This document shows positions 8,321 to 16,167 of a DNA stretch of 64,000 nt, piece after piece. The DNA is from an uncultured Tateyamaria sp. (lineage in GTDB: Bacteria > Pseudomonadota > Alphaproteobacteria > Rhodobacterales > Rhodobacteraceae), in contig NZ_CANMEU010000002.1 in NCBI RefSeq assembly GCF_947497045.1, positions 434,001-498,000 of the forward strand, written 5' to 3'. The notes under the pieces are model-generated. The model searched no databases. It was not told the DNA's origin and worked only from the letters and a program-made list of their open reading frames with translations. The first letter of the stretch is position 1, and each line of letters begins with the position of its first letter. The translations under genes and the position numbers were made by a program.

Positions 8321-11300
8321 TCATTCCGCCGCCTGTGCCTGAACAGCACCGCCTGCGTTGATCACAGCCAGCAATTCCTCGCGCCGTTTTGCCGCCTTGG
8401 CCTCATTGGCTTGCTTGACGGGTCCAAAGCCGCGAATATCCAGTGGCAGGGCCGCCAGTGCCAAAATCGCATCCCGTGTCTGCACATCAAGCTTGGGCAA
8501 CACCGTTTTCATATCCGCCTCATATTGCTTGATCAGCGCGCGTTCCATCCTGCGCTCGGCTGTGTAGCCGAACGGATCCAGCGGGGTGCCCCGCAGCGCC
8601 TTGAGCCGCGCCAGCAGGCGGAAGTTGCGCATCATACCGGACCCGTATTCCTTTTTCACGGGTCGCCCGTCTGACCCTTCCTTGGACAACAGCGGCGGGG
8701 CAAGGTGGAACTTCATCTTGAAATCGCCGTCAAACTGCGCGCGCGCCTTGACCTCGGTGTCCAGATGCAGTCGTGCGACCTCGTATTCGTCCTTGTAGGC
8801 GAGCAGCTTGTGATAGCCTTTGGCAGCCGCCTCTTTCACCGCCTCGTCCCCGATGCCGTCCACCAGCTTGCGATAGCGTTTGGCGAGCCGCCTGGACTGG
8901 TATTTCACCAGATAATCCGCGCGGAAGGCGATCTTGTCCTCAACCGTTTTGGGCAGTTGAACCACGTTCGGGGCAGACACCCGCGCCACGTCTTCGGGGT
9001 GCAGCACAGCCCAACGCCCGATATTGAAGGCGCGCGTGTTCTTGTCGACCGCCGTACCGTTCAGATCAATCGCTTGCAGGATCGCCTCAAGGCTGAGGGG
9101 CACGAGGCCGCGCTGCCATGCTGCGCCAAAGATCATCATGTTGGAAAAGATCGAGTCCCCCATCGTGGCCTTGGCCAGATCCGAGGCATCAAACATATCA
9201 ACCCGGTCGCGCATCCGCGCCTCAAGCGCGAGGGCCAGACGGTCGGTGGGCAACAGGAATTCGGTGTCACGGGTGAAATCGCCGGTAATGATTTCATGGC
9301 TGTTCACGACCGCACCCGTGCGCCCCGCCGATGTCAGCCCTAGGGTTTTGGCCCCCGCACTCACCACCAGGTCACCGCCAATCAGCGCGTCCGCCTCGCC
9401 CGTCGCCACACGGATTGCACTAATGTCGTGGGGGTCATTGGCGATACGGCAGTGGATGTGCACCGCGCCGCCCTTCTGGGCCAGGCCCGCCATCTCCATC
9501 ATGCCCGCGCCCTTGCCGTCGATATGGGCGGCCTGTGCCATGACGGCCCCGATGGTGACCACACCTGTGCCCCCCACCCCGGTAATGACGACATTCCACG
9601 TGCCCCGGATCGCAGGCAGCCGTGGCATCGGCAGGTCCGGCAGGTCCAGCGTGGTGGTCGCCTGTTTCTTCACCTGCGCCCCTTCCAGCGTGACAAAGGA
9701 CGGGCAGAACCCGTTGACGCAGGAAAAATCCTTGTTGCAGGAGGATTGATCAATCGCCCGCTTGCGCCCCAATTCGGTTTCGGCAGGCACGATAGAGACG
9801 CAGTTGGACTGCACCCCGCAATCCCCGCAGCCCTCGCAGACATCGGTGTTGATGAACACGCGCTTGTCGATGTCGGGGAAGGTTCCGCGCTTGCGGCGAC
9901 GGCGCTTTTCGGCAGCACAGGTCTGAACATAAACCATGACGCTGACCCCTTCGGTCTTGGTCAGCCGTTCCTGCACGGCCTGCAAGTCGGCACGCTCATG
10001 GGTCGGCACGCCAGATGGGAAGCGGGACAGGTCCACGTCTTCCTTGTCGTCATAGACCACGACCACGTTTTCGCAGCCCATCGCGCGGACCTCGTTCACG
10101 ATGCGGTAGGGGTCAAGCCCGCCTTCGTTGGTTTGCCCGCCGGTCATGGCGACCGCATCATTGTAGAGGATCTTGTAGGTGATGCTGGTGCCCGCCGCCA
10201 AAGCCGCGCGGATCGCCTGCACACCTGAGTGGTTGTAGGTGCCGTCGCCAAGGTTCTGGAACACGTGTCTGCGCTTGGAAAACGGGGCCTCGCCAATCCA
10301 GTTCGCGCCCTCGCCGCCCATATGGGTATAGCCGAGCGTTTCGCGGTCCATCCACTGCGCCATGAAGTGACAGCCAATGCCCGCATAGGCACGGCTGCCT
10401 TCGGGCACCTTGGTGGATGAGTTGTGCGGACAGCCCGAACAGAAATAAGGCAAACGGGCCGCGATCTCTTCGGCATTGTCGGACCGGCGGGCCTCATCCA
10501 GCGTCAGCATACCCGCCTTGATCCCGTCCGTCTCGCGGCCTTCATCGATCAGGACCTGCCCCAGCTTGGTGGCAATCTCGACCGGGTCGAGCGCCCATTT
10601 CGCGGTGAAAAACTCGCGCCCATCCTTGGTGCCGCCATAGACACGGCGGCCCTGCCGGTTGTCAAAGATCGCCTCTTTGATCTGCACCTCGATCAGCTTG
10701 CGCTTTTCCTCGACCACCACGATCAGATCCAGCCCATCAGCCCAGTCGTTGAACCCCTTCATGTCCAGCGGCCAGGTCTGGCCCACTTTGTAGGTGGTGA
10801 TGCCAAGGCGCTCGGCCTCGTTCGCATCAATGTTCAGCAGCGACAACGCATGCACCAGATCAAGCCAGTTCTTGCCCGCAGCCACAAAGCCGATCTTGGC
10901 ACCGGGCTTGCCCCACATGCGCTTGTCCATCTTGTTGGCGTTGGCAAAGGCTTCGGCGGCATAGCGTTTGTGATCGATCAGGCGCGCCTCTTGCGCGATG
11001 CGTTCATCCACAAGGCGGATGTTCAGGCCCCCCTCGGGCATCGGGTAGTCAGCGGGGGCGAAGTTCAAGCGATGCGGGTTGCCGTCGACCACCGACGTCA
11101 CCTCGACCGTGTCCTTCATCGTCTTGAGGCCAACCCAGACCCCCGCAAACCGGCTGAGCGCGATTCCATAAAGGCCGTAATCCATGATTTCCTGCACACC
11201 TGCGGGTGAAACCACGGGCATATACGCATCCACCATCGCGAATTCGGATTGGTGCAGCACGGTCGAGGATTCGCCGGTATGGTCATCTCCCATCGCCATC

Positions 11301-11722
11301 AGCACGCCGCCATGGGTCGACGAACCCGCCATATTGGCGTGGCGCATGACATCGCCGGTCCGGTCTACGCCCGGCCCCTTGCCATACCACAGACCAAAGA
11401 CACCATCATACCTGCCCTCACCGCGCACCTCGGCCTGTTGCGCACCCCAAAGCGCAGTGGCGGCAAGGTCTTCGTTCAGGCCGGGTTGAAAGGTTATGTC
11501 GGCGGCCGACAGCTGCTTGAGCGCCCGCATCATATGCAGATCCACCGCACCCAGCGGGGATCCGCGATAGCCCGTGACAAGGCCGGCGGTCTTGAGCCCT
11601 GCAGCAACGTCACGCGCCTTTTGCATCAGCATCAAACGCACCAAGGCTTGGGTGCCATTGAGCAGCACCGGGCTTTTGTCCAGGTCATAGCGGTCGTTCA
11701 GTGAAATCTTTTGCGTGCTCAT
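8321..11722 (-). CDS. Indolepyruvate ferredoxin oxidoreductase, fused alpha-gamma type
   Basis: An 1133-residue single-chain enzyme. The N-terminal half contains the pyrimidine- and TPP-binding domains (TGYRGSPLGAVD; GEGANWIGEAPF; NDAVAMTGGQ), followed by a ferredoxin-like cysteine cluster (VCEGCGDCGVQSNC, then CNKDFSCVNGFC) and a C-terminal gamma domain (GVGGTGVVTIGAVMAQAA). It oxidatively decarboxylates aryl pyruvates from aromatic amino acids to aryl-acetyl-CoA and reduces an electron carrier. The separate IorA and IorB subunits of archaea are joined here, as is usual in proteobacteria. The gene is divergent from a LysR regulator gene that may control it. Its aryl-acetyl-CoA products would fit the PaaG-like enzyme at the left end of the window. 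Confidence 0.93.
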   Translation of the reverse strand: MSTQKISLNDRYDLDKSPVLLNGTQALVRLMLMQKARDVAAGLKTAGLVTGYRGSPLGAVDLHMMRALKQLSAADITFQPGLNEDLAATALWGAQQAEVRGEGRYDGVFGLWYGKGPGVDRTGDVMRHANMAGSSTHGGVLMAMGDDHTGESSTVLHQSEFAMVDAYMPVVSPAGVQEIMDYGLYGIALSRFAGVWVGLKTMKDTVEVTSVVDGNPHRLNFAPADYPMPEGGLNIRLVDERIAQEARLIDHKRYAAEAFANANKMDKRMWGKPGAKIGFVAAGKNWLDLVHALSLLNIDANEAERLGITTYKVGQTWPLDMKGFNDWADGLDLIVVVEEKRKLIEVQIKEAIFDNRQGRRVYGGTKDGREFFTAKWALDPVEIATKLGQVLIDEGRETDGIKAGMLTLDEARRSDNAEEIAARLPYFCSGCPHNSSTKVPEGSRAYAGIGCHFMAQWMDRETLGYTHMGGEGANWIGEAPFSKRRHVFQNLGDGTYNHSGVQAIRAALAAGTSITYKILYNDAVAMTGGQTNEGGLDPYRIVNEVRAMGCENVVVVYDDKEDVDLSRFPSGVPTHERADLQAVQERLTKTEGVSVMVYVQTCAAEKRRRRKRGTFPDIDKRVFINTDVCEGCGDCGVQSNCVSIVPAETELGRKRAIDQSSCNKDFSCVNGFCPSFVTLEGAQVKKQATTTLDLPDLPMPRLPAIRGTWNVVITGVGGTGVVTIGAVMAQAAHIDGKGAGMMEMAGLAQKGGAVHIHCRIANDPHDISAIRVATGEADALIGGDLVVSAGAKTLGLTSAGRTGAVVNSHEIITGDFTRDTEFLLPTDRLALALEARMRDRVDMFDASDLAKATMGDSIFSNMMIFGAAWQRGLVPLSLEAILQAIDLNGTAVDKNTRAFNIGRWAVLHPEDVARVSAPNVVQLPKTVEDKIAFRADYLVKYQSRRLAKRYRKLVDGIGDEAVKEAAAKGYHKLLAYKDEYEVARLHLDTEVKARAQFDGDFKMKFHLAPPLLSKEGSDGRPVKKEYGSGMMRNFRLLARLKALRGTPLDPFGYTAERRMERALIKQYEADMKTVLPKLDVQTRDAILALAALPLDIRGFGPVKQANEAKAAKRREELLAVINAGGAVQAQAAE

Positions 11723-11788
11723 GCGCGGCCTCCCTGCCCGACTGATATTATAAGATACAACCTAATCTTGCATATCTACGCCAAATAT

Positions 11789-11807
11789 AGGTCACAAAGA
11801 CTGACCT
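11789..11807. promoter_or_regulatory. Inverted repeat operator candidate between the ior and LysR genes
   Basis: AGGTCA-CAAAGAC-TGACCT is a perfect 6-bp inverted repeat with a 7-bp spacer in the 186-bp divergent intergenic region. T11792 and A11804 satisfy the T-N11-A arrangement of LysR-type binding sites. It lies 67 bp from the ior start and 102 bp from the LysR start, a sensible place for control of both genes. Binding is inferred, not shown. Confidence 0.5.
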
Positions 11808-11908
11808 GCATACATATATTTTTGCTATCTTCATGTTCCCCTTACCGGTGCGGTATGAAACTAAGTCAATTGATGTAGTGTCAGGCAAACTTTACGGATG
11901 TTCGGAAT

Positions 11909-12814
11909 ATGGATTGGGACAAGCTCAGAATTTTTCACGCGGTCGCAGATGCAGGCAGCCTGACCCATGCGGGCGACAAGCTGAACCTCAGCCAGTCTGC
12001 GGTGTCGCGCCAGGTCCGCGGGCTTGAGGAATCGCTTAATGCGACGCTGTTTCACCGCCATGCGCGCGGCCTGATCCTGACCGAGCAGGGTGAGTTGCTG
12101 TTTGACGCAACCACCGCGATGAACAAGCGGCTCGACACCGCCAGCGCGCGCATTCGCGACAGCGAAGAAGAAGTGTTTGGCGATCTGCGCGTCACCACCA
12201 CGATCGGGTTCGGCACGCTGTGGCTGGCCCCGCGGCTGGCGAAACTTTATGCGCAATACCCTGACCTGCGTGTCGATCTGATGCTGGAAGAACGGGTGCT
12301 GGACCTGCCCATGCGCGAGGCCGACGTGGCCATCCGCATGAAGGAACCAAGTCAGGCCGATCTGGTCCGCAAAAAGCTGATGACGGTAAAGATGCAACTC
12401 TTTGCCACACAAAAATATCTGGATGCCAACGGGGTGCCCGATGATCTGGACGATCTGCGCGATCACCGCCTGATCTGCCAAAGCGTGAATGCCGCGCAGG
12501 TCGGGGCAAGTTCGTCTCTGGTGCAGCATTTGCTGACCTACGAGGTGCGCAGCCTGCTGACTGTCAACAACTACTTCGGGGTGCTTCAGGCCGTCTTGCA
12601 GGACCTCGGCCTTGGGATTTTGCCGGACTATGTGGCACTGAACGATGCACGACTCGTGCAGGTGTTGCCGGACATCGAATCCGCTGATGTGCCTGTTTTT
12701 CTGGCATATCCGGAAGAATTACGGCAATCCAAGCGGATCGCCGCCTTCCGCGACTTCGTACAGGAAGAGCTGGCCGCATACCGTAAGATATTGAGGCAAA
12801 AAGAAAACGCCTGA
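11909..12814 (+). CDS. LysR family transcriptional regulator
   Basis: A 301-residue regulator with the N-terminal winged helix-turn-helix (residues 1-60; LTHAGDKLNLSQSAVSRQVR) and a periplasmic-binding-like effector domain from about residue 90 (FGDLRVTTTIGFGTLWLAPRL). It is divergent from the indolepyruvate oxidoreductase gene, and an inverted repeat fitting T-N11-A lies between them, so it probably controls that gene and itself. The effector is unknown; an aromatic keto acid would be the natural guess. Confidence 0.92.
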   Translation: MDWDKLRIFHAVADAGSLTHAGDKLNLSQSAVSRQVRGLEESLNATLFHRHARGLILTEQGELLFDATTAMNKRLDTASARIRDSEEEVFGDLRVTTTIGFGTLWLAPRLAKLYAQYPDLRVDLMLEERVLDLPMREADVAIRMKEPSQADLVRKKLMTVKMQLFATQKYLDANGVPDDLDDLRDHRLICQSVNAAQVGASSSLVQHLLTYEVRSLLTVNNYFGVLQAVLQDLGLGILPDYVALNDARLVQVLPDIESADVPVFLAYPEELRQSKRIAAFRDFVQEELAAYRKILRQKENA

Positions 12815-12845
12815 GCTATGCGCTTGGCGCATGCCGGACATGTCA

Positions 12846-12858
12846 TGTGAAATTCACA
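12846..12858. promoter_or_regulatory. 13-bp palindrome upstream of the sRNA candidate
   Basis: TGTGAA-A-TTCACA is a perfect palindrome around one central base. It lies 32 bp after the LysR stop codon and just before the likely 5' region of the terminator-ended RNA candidate. Its shape recalls a dimeric regulator site; which protein binds is not evident. Confidence 0.35.
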
Positions 12859-12864
12859 AAGTGC

Positions 12865-12978
12865 CTTGATTGGGGGCATTGGCGGGCCTACCTCGAGCGC
12901 TGAAGAGACTGGCGCTTCGGCGCGATCTTCATACCTCCCTGTTGGACTTGGCCGAGCTTCGCGCTCGGCCTTTTTTTT
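12865..12978 (+). ncRNA. Candidate small RNA with intrinsic terminator
   Basis: There is no reading frame here, but the sequence is rich in nested stems: GAAGA (12902-12906) pairs with TCTTC (12926-12930), and inside it GCGC-TTCG-GCGC forms a stable tetraloop hairpin. A single-stranded-looking CCTCCC anti-Shine-Dalgarno motif follows at 12934-12939, then a perfect intrinsic terminator with eight T residues. Several alphaproteobacterial sRNA families (for example alpha-r8/MmgR and the CcsR group) show this layout of a C/T-rich loop close to a terminator. The 5' end is uncertain; I placed it by the first paired bases. It could instead be the 3' UTR of the LysR mRNA. Confidence 0.5.
12950..12978 (+). 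terminator. Strong intrinsic terminator
   Basis: GGCCGAGC pairs perfectly with GCTCGGCC across a five-base loop (TTCGC) and is followed by eight T residues. It ends the LysR transcript and/or the small RNA candidate, about 90 bp before the MscS gene. Confidence 0.9.
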
Positions 12979-13069
12979 GGTGTTTGCCACAAGATACATC
13001 CCCCTTGCGTCGCGCGGCACAGACACGCAGGCTATGTCCAGAAGACGCAAAACGCGCACGAGGGGACAT

Positions 13070-15361
13070 ATGACCATCAAACATGCACTCATGGGGGCAT
13101 TGTGCCTGATTGTGACAACGCTGTTGGTTGCAGCACCACCTGCCCAAGCACAGTCGTTATTCTCGACCACTTCGAACACGACCGACAACGCAGCCCCGGC
13201 CCTGCCCACCCTCCTGACCGAAGAGGCGGCCAATGCGCTGATTTCGCGGCTCTCGGATGCGCAGGTGCGCGACCTGTTGCTTGATCAACTCAATGCGAAA
13301 ATGGTCGATGACAGCACCGCAGACACCGATGTGAACGACTTTTTCTATCATCTGACCGAAGGGGCCGCCTCGACCATCACCGAGGCCATCGCACGCTTGC
13401 CCATCCTGTTCAGCAGTCAGGCCGAAGCATTTTCAAACTTTGGGAATTTTCTGGGCGGGGACGGGTTGGCGCGGCTGGCGGGGTTCTTTGCGCTGAGCAT
13501 CTTTGGCGCACTCGCGATCGAGTTCGTGTTCCGCCGGGTGGTGCGCCGATGGCTTGTGCTGCCGCCGACTCCGCCCGCGGATCAGACGCTGCGCAACCAG
13601 CTTTGGGCGCTTGGGGTCCGTCTGACGGGCAATATCATCGCCGTAGCGGTGTTCATGTTGGCCTACCGGATCATCACAAATCAGGTCGTGCCGCAGTTTT
13701 ATCACCCGTTCATGCTGTTGGTTGGCCCGTTTCTGATCGGCTTTCCCCGGATGGCCACGGCGGTCATACGCTTTCTGATGGCACCGGAAAATCCCGCCTA
13801 CAGGATCGTGCATGCCGATGATCGCACAGCGCGCGCGATGGTCTTTCACAACTTCTGGCTCGCCTTTCTGATCGGGTTGGGCGCGGTCATCATCCCCTTC
13901 AATGCCGCCAACGGTGTGCCAGTGGGTGAAACCCGCATCGGGTTCTGGCTGAACTTTGCCGTACATATCTATGCGGCCGTCCTGATCTGGCGTTACCGGG
14001 CGGGGCTGACCATGATGATGCGAGGCAGTGATCCGGATGTATCCCCCATAGAAGAGCGGATCGCGCGCGCCTTTCCGATCTTTGGGATCGTGGTCTCGCT
14101 TGGCACGTGGTGGGTCGTCAGCGTCGTGGCGAGCTTTGGCAACTTCGCCCTGCTTGGCAGCGCGCCGCACTATAAAACCATGTTCTTGCTGTTCTTTGCG
14201 CCATCCATGGACACCGCCATTCGCGCGATCGTGCGCCATGCTGCTCCGCCCATGACCGGGGAAGGTCCCGTGGCCGAGCGCGCTCATTATGCGGCCACAC
14301 GCTCGTTCATCCGCATCGGGCGGGTGATCGTATTCGGGCTTGTGCTGATCCTGATTGCACGGTTCTGGGGGATGACGCCCGGCTCGATTGCGACGGCTGG
14401 CGTGGGCGAACGCTTTGCCGCTTCGCTGATCGAATTTATGATGATCCTGTCCATCGGCTATCTGGCCTATGAGGTCGTCTCGCTCTGGATCAACAGCAAG
14501 CTGGCGGCTGAACAGACGGCTGCGGGCCATGACCTTGAAAACGAGGATCTGGGCGACGGGGGTGGCGCGGGCGGCTCGCGCCTGTCCACCGTCTTGCCGC
14601 TGATCCTTGGCGTCTCACGCGCCACCATCGCAATCGTGTTCATCCTGCTTGGGCTGGGGAACATCGGCGTGGACACCACCCCCCTGCTCGCAGGTGCGGG
14701 CATTGTCGGCCTCGCTATCGGCTTTGGCGCGCAAAAACTGGTAACGGACGTGGTGTCGGGCATCTTCTTTCTGGTCGATGATGCCTTTCGCACCGGCGAA
14801 TATGTTGAGGTCGAAGGCACCATGGGCACGGTCGAGAAAATCTCGATCCGGTCCATGCAGCTGCGCCACCACAAGGGGCCCGTGCACACGCTGCCTTATG
14901 GCGAGATCCCCAAGATCACCAACTTTTCCCGCGATTGGGTGATTATGAAACTGCGCTTTACCGTGCCCTTTGGCACCGATCCCGAAAAAGTGCGCAAGCT
15001 GTTCAAGAAGATCGGCCAGGAGATGATGGCCCTGGACCAGTTCAAGGATGACTTCCTGCAACCGTTCAAAAGTCAGGGTGTGTTTGAGTTTGACGATGTA
15101 GGCATCGTGATCCGTGGCAAGTTCATGGCCAAGCCCGGCACCCAGTTCGTGCTGCGCAAGGAAATCTACAACCGGGTGAACAAGGCCTTCGAGGAAAACG
15201 GGCTGGAATTTGCCCGCCGCGAGGTGCGTGTCGCCCTGCCGGGTCTGGAAGAGGGGCACAGGCTGACCGGAGATGACAAGAAATCCATCGCCGCCGCCGC
15301 CACGCAAGCCGCACTGGAACTGGCGGAAGACAGCCCGAAACCTGACAAGCCGGGGAACTAG
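13070..15361 (+). CDS. Large MscS-family mechanosensitive ion channel
   Basis: A 763-residue protein with a signal peptide (cleavage likely after PPAQAQ), an N-terminal periplasmic part, about ten hydrophobic segments, and a C-terminal MscS domain. The pore helix and beta domain read GLAIGFGAQKLVTDVVSGIF, then FRTGEYVEVEG and a GTVEKISIRSMQLR block; the cytoplasmic vestibule follows to about residue 720. It belongs to the long MscS types (MscK/MscM-like size class) that protect against osmotic downshock. ATG 13070 has GAGGGG six bases upstream; the open frame extends farther upstream across the terminator but without a ribosome site. A short Lys/Asp/Pro-rich tail ends the protein. Confidence 0.9.
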   Translation: MTIKHALMGALCLIVTTLLVAAPPAQAQSLFSTTSNTTDNAAPALPTLLTEEAANALISRLSDAQVRDLLLDQLNAKMVDDSTADTDVNDFFYHLTEGAASTITEAIARLPILFSSQAEAFSNFGNFLGGDGLARLAGFFALSIFGALAIEFVFRRVVRRWLVLPPTPPADQTLRNQLWALGVRLTGNIIAVAVFMLAYRIITNQVVPQFYHPFMLLVGPFLIGFPRMATAVIRFLMAPENPAYRIVHADDRTARAMVFHNFWLAFLIGLGAVIIPFNAANGVPVGETRIGFWLNFAVHIYAAVLIWRYRAGLTMMMRGSDPDVSPIEERIARAFPIFGIVVSLGTWWVVSVVASFGNFALLGSAPHYKTMFLLFFAPSMDTAIRAIVRHAAPPMTGEGPVAERAHYAATRSFIRIGRVIVFGLVLILIARFWGMTPGSIATAGVGERFAASLIEFMMILSIGYLAYEVVSLWINSKLAAEQTAAGHDLENEDLGDGGGAGGSRLSTVLPLILGVSRATIAIVFILLGLGNIGVDTTPLLAGAGIVGLAIGFGAQKLVTDVVSGIFFLVDDAFRTGEYVEVEGTMGTVEKISIRSMQLRHHKGPVHTLPYGEIPKITNFSRDWVIMKLRFTVPFGTDPEKVRKLFKKIGQEMMALDQFKDDFLQPFKSQGVFEFDDVGIVIRGKFMAKPGTQFVLRKEIYNRVNKAFEENGLEFARREVRVALPGLEEGHRLTGDDKKSIAAAATQAALELAEDSPKPDKPGN

Positions 15362-15557
15362 GCAAGCGACACGGGTGACGTTATGCCCCCCTCCCCCCTG
15401 ATCTGATAGGCATCTCGGGCCAGAGCGAACATCGACCCGGCGTTTTCGTCGGCGTTGGCTCAGTCGCCGCTGATATAGGCACACAGACTTGTGACCAGCC
15501 TTTGCCTTTGGAAACGTCGGCCCCACGTGTTGCCTATACTCAGCGAAAGGAAATGGA

Positions 15558-15959
15558 ATGACCAAATTCAAACTCACTGCCTCCGCTCTGTTCACCGCAG
15601 CCGCATTGGCGCTCACGACCCCCGCCGCCCAAGCCGAGCTTAGCCCCTCGGACATCAACGCCCTCAATGGCAAAAGCGGGTTCCGCGTGTTGTCATCGGA
15701 TGGTGTCGTGGTCGGCGTCTCGAATGGCATCAAGATCAACACAGATCGCACCCGGATGTTCCTGCGGCCACGCGGCGGTCGGGTGTTCCTGCCCAGTGGC
15801 GGCAAGGATATCGTGATCACTGTGCTGACCAGTCAACTGACGCTGCGCGGTGGTGATCTGGTGCTTGATGCAGACAAACAGCGTCTGCGCACCAAGGCCA
15901 AAAAGTCCTTTACAGATGACAGCTCCCCGATCGAGGTCATTCTGTTGAACCCACGCTAA
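15558..15959 (+). CDS. Small secreted protein of unknown function
   Basis: A 133-residue protein with a clear signal peptide (MTKFKLTASALFTAAALALT, cleavage near PAAQA-E). The mature 105-residue part is mostly beta-prone and basic, with alternating V/I patterns (FRVLSSDGVVVGVSNGIKI; KDIVITVLTSQLTLRGGDL), so a small periplasmic beta-barrel is plausible. AAGGAAA precedes the ATG, and a TATACT -10-like hexamer lies at 15535-15540, without a well spaced -35. I do not recognise the family. The gene stands alone between the MscS channel and purL genes. Confidence 0.75.
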   Translation: MTKFKLTASALFTAAALALTTPAAQAELSPSDINALNGKSGFRVLSSDGVVVGVSNGIKINTDRTRMFLRPRGGRVFLPSGGKDIVITVLTSQLTLRGGDLVLDADKQRLRTKAKKSFTDDSSPIEVILLNPR

Positions 15960-16114
15960 GGCGGGGTGCAAAATCGGGTCAGTACGACCTCTGGACCGTC
16001 GCGCCCGCGTCGCCATGCCCCAATCACACCCGCTCCGAAATCGGGGCACTTGAAATGGTGCAAACAGATCGCGCGCACAACCCACAGACCGGCACTGCCC
16101 CCTTGCCCTCTTTC

Positions 16115-16160
16115 CCCCCGGCGTCACCTGCTCTAAAGAGCGCCTCAACGTCGCCGGGGG
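16115..16160 (+). promoter_or_regulatory. Leader hairpin over the purL ribosome-binding region
   Basis: CCCCCGGCG (16115-16123) pairs perfectly with CGCCGGGGG (16152-16160), and the loop holds a second palindrome, CTCTAAAGAG (16131-16140). The 3' arm contains the only purine-rich ribosome-site candidate, eight bases from the purL ATG at 16168. If folded in the mRNA, the stem would hide the site and limit translation. No known riboswitch core is recognisable. It could also act in DNA as an operator. Confidence 0.45.
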
Positions 16161-16167
16161 ACAGACC

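Noticed and set aside
12865-12978. 6S RNA or SRP RNA as identity of the small RNA candidate
   Set aside because: The SRP domain IV core is absent, and the 6S closing stem plus central bubble cannot be traced with confidence; kept as an unclassified candidate.
13433-14530. 365-codon open frame opposite the MscS channel gene
   Set aside because: Its composition (His/Arg/Asp/Pro-rich) is typical of a reverse-frame shadow, and the channel's membrane pattern explains the region.
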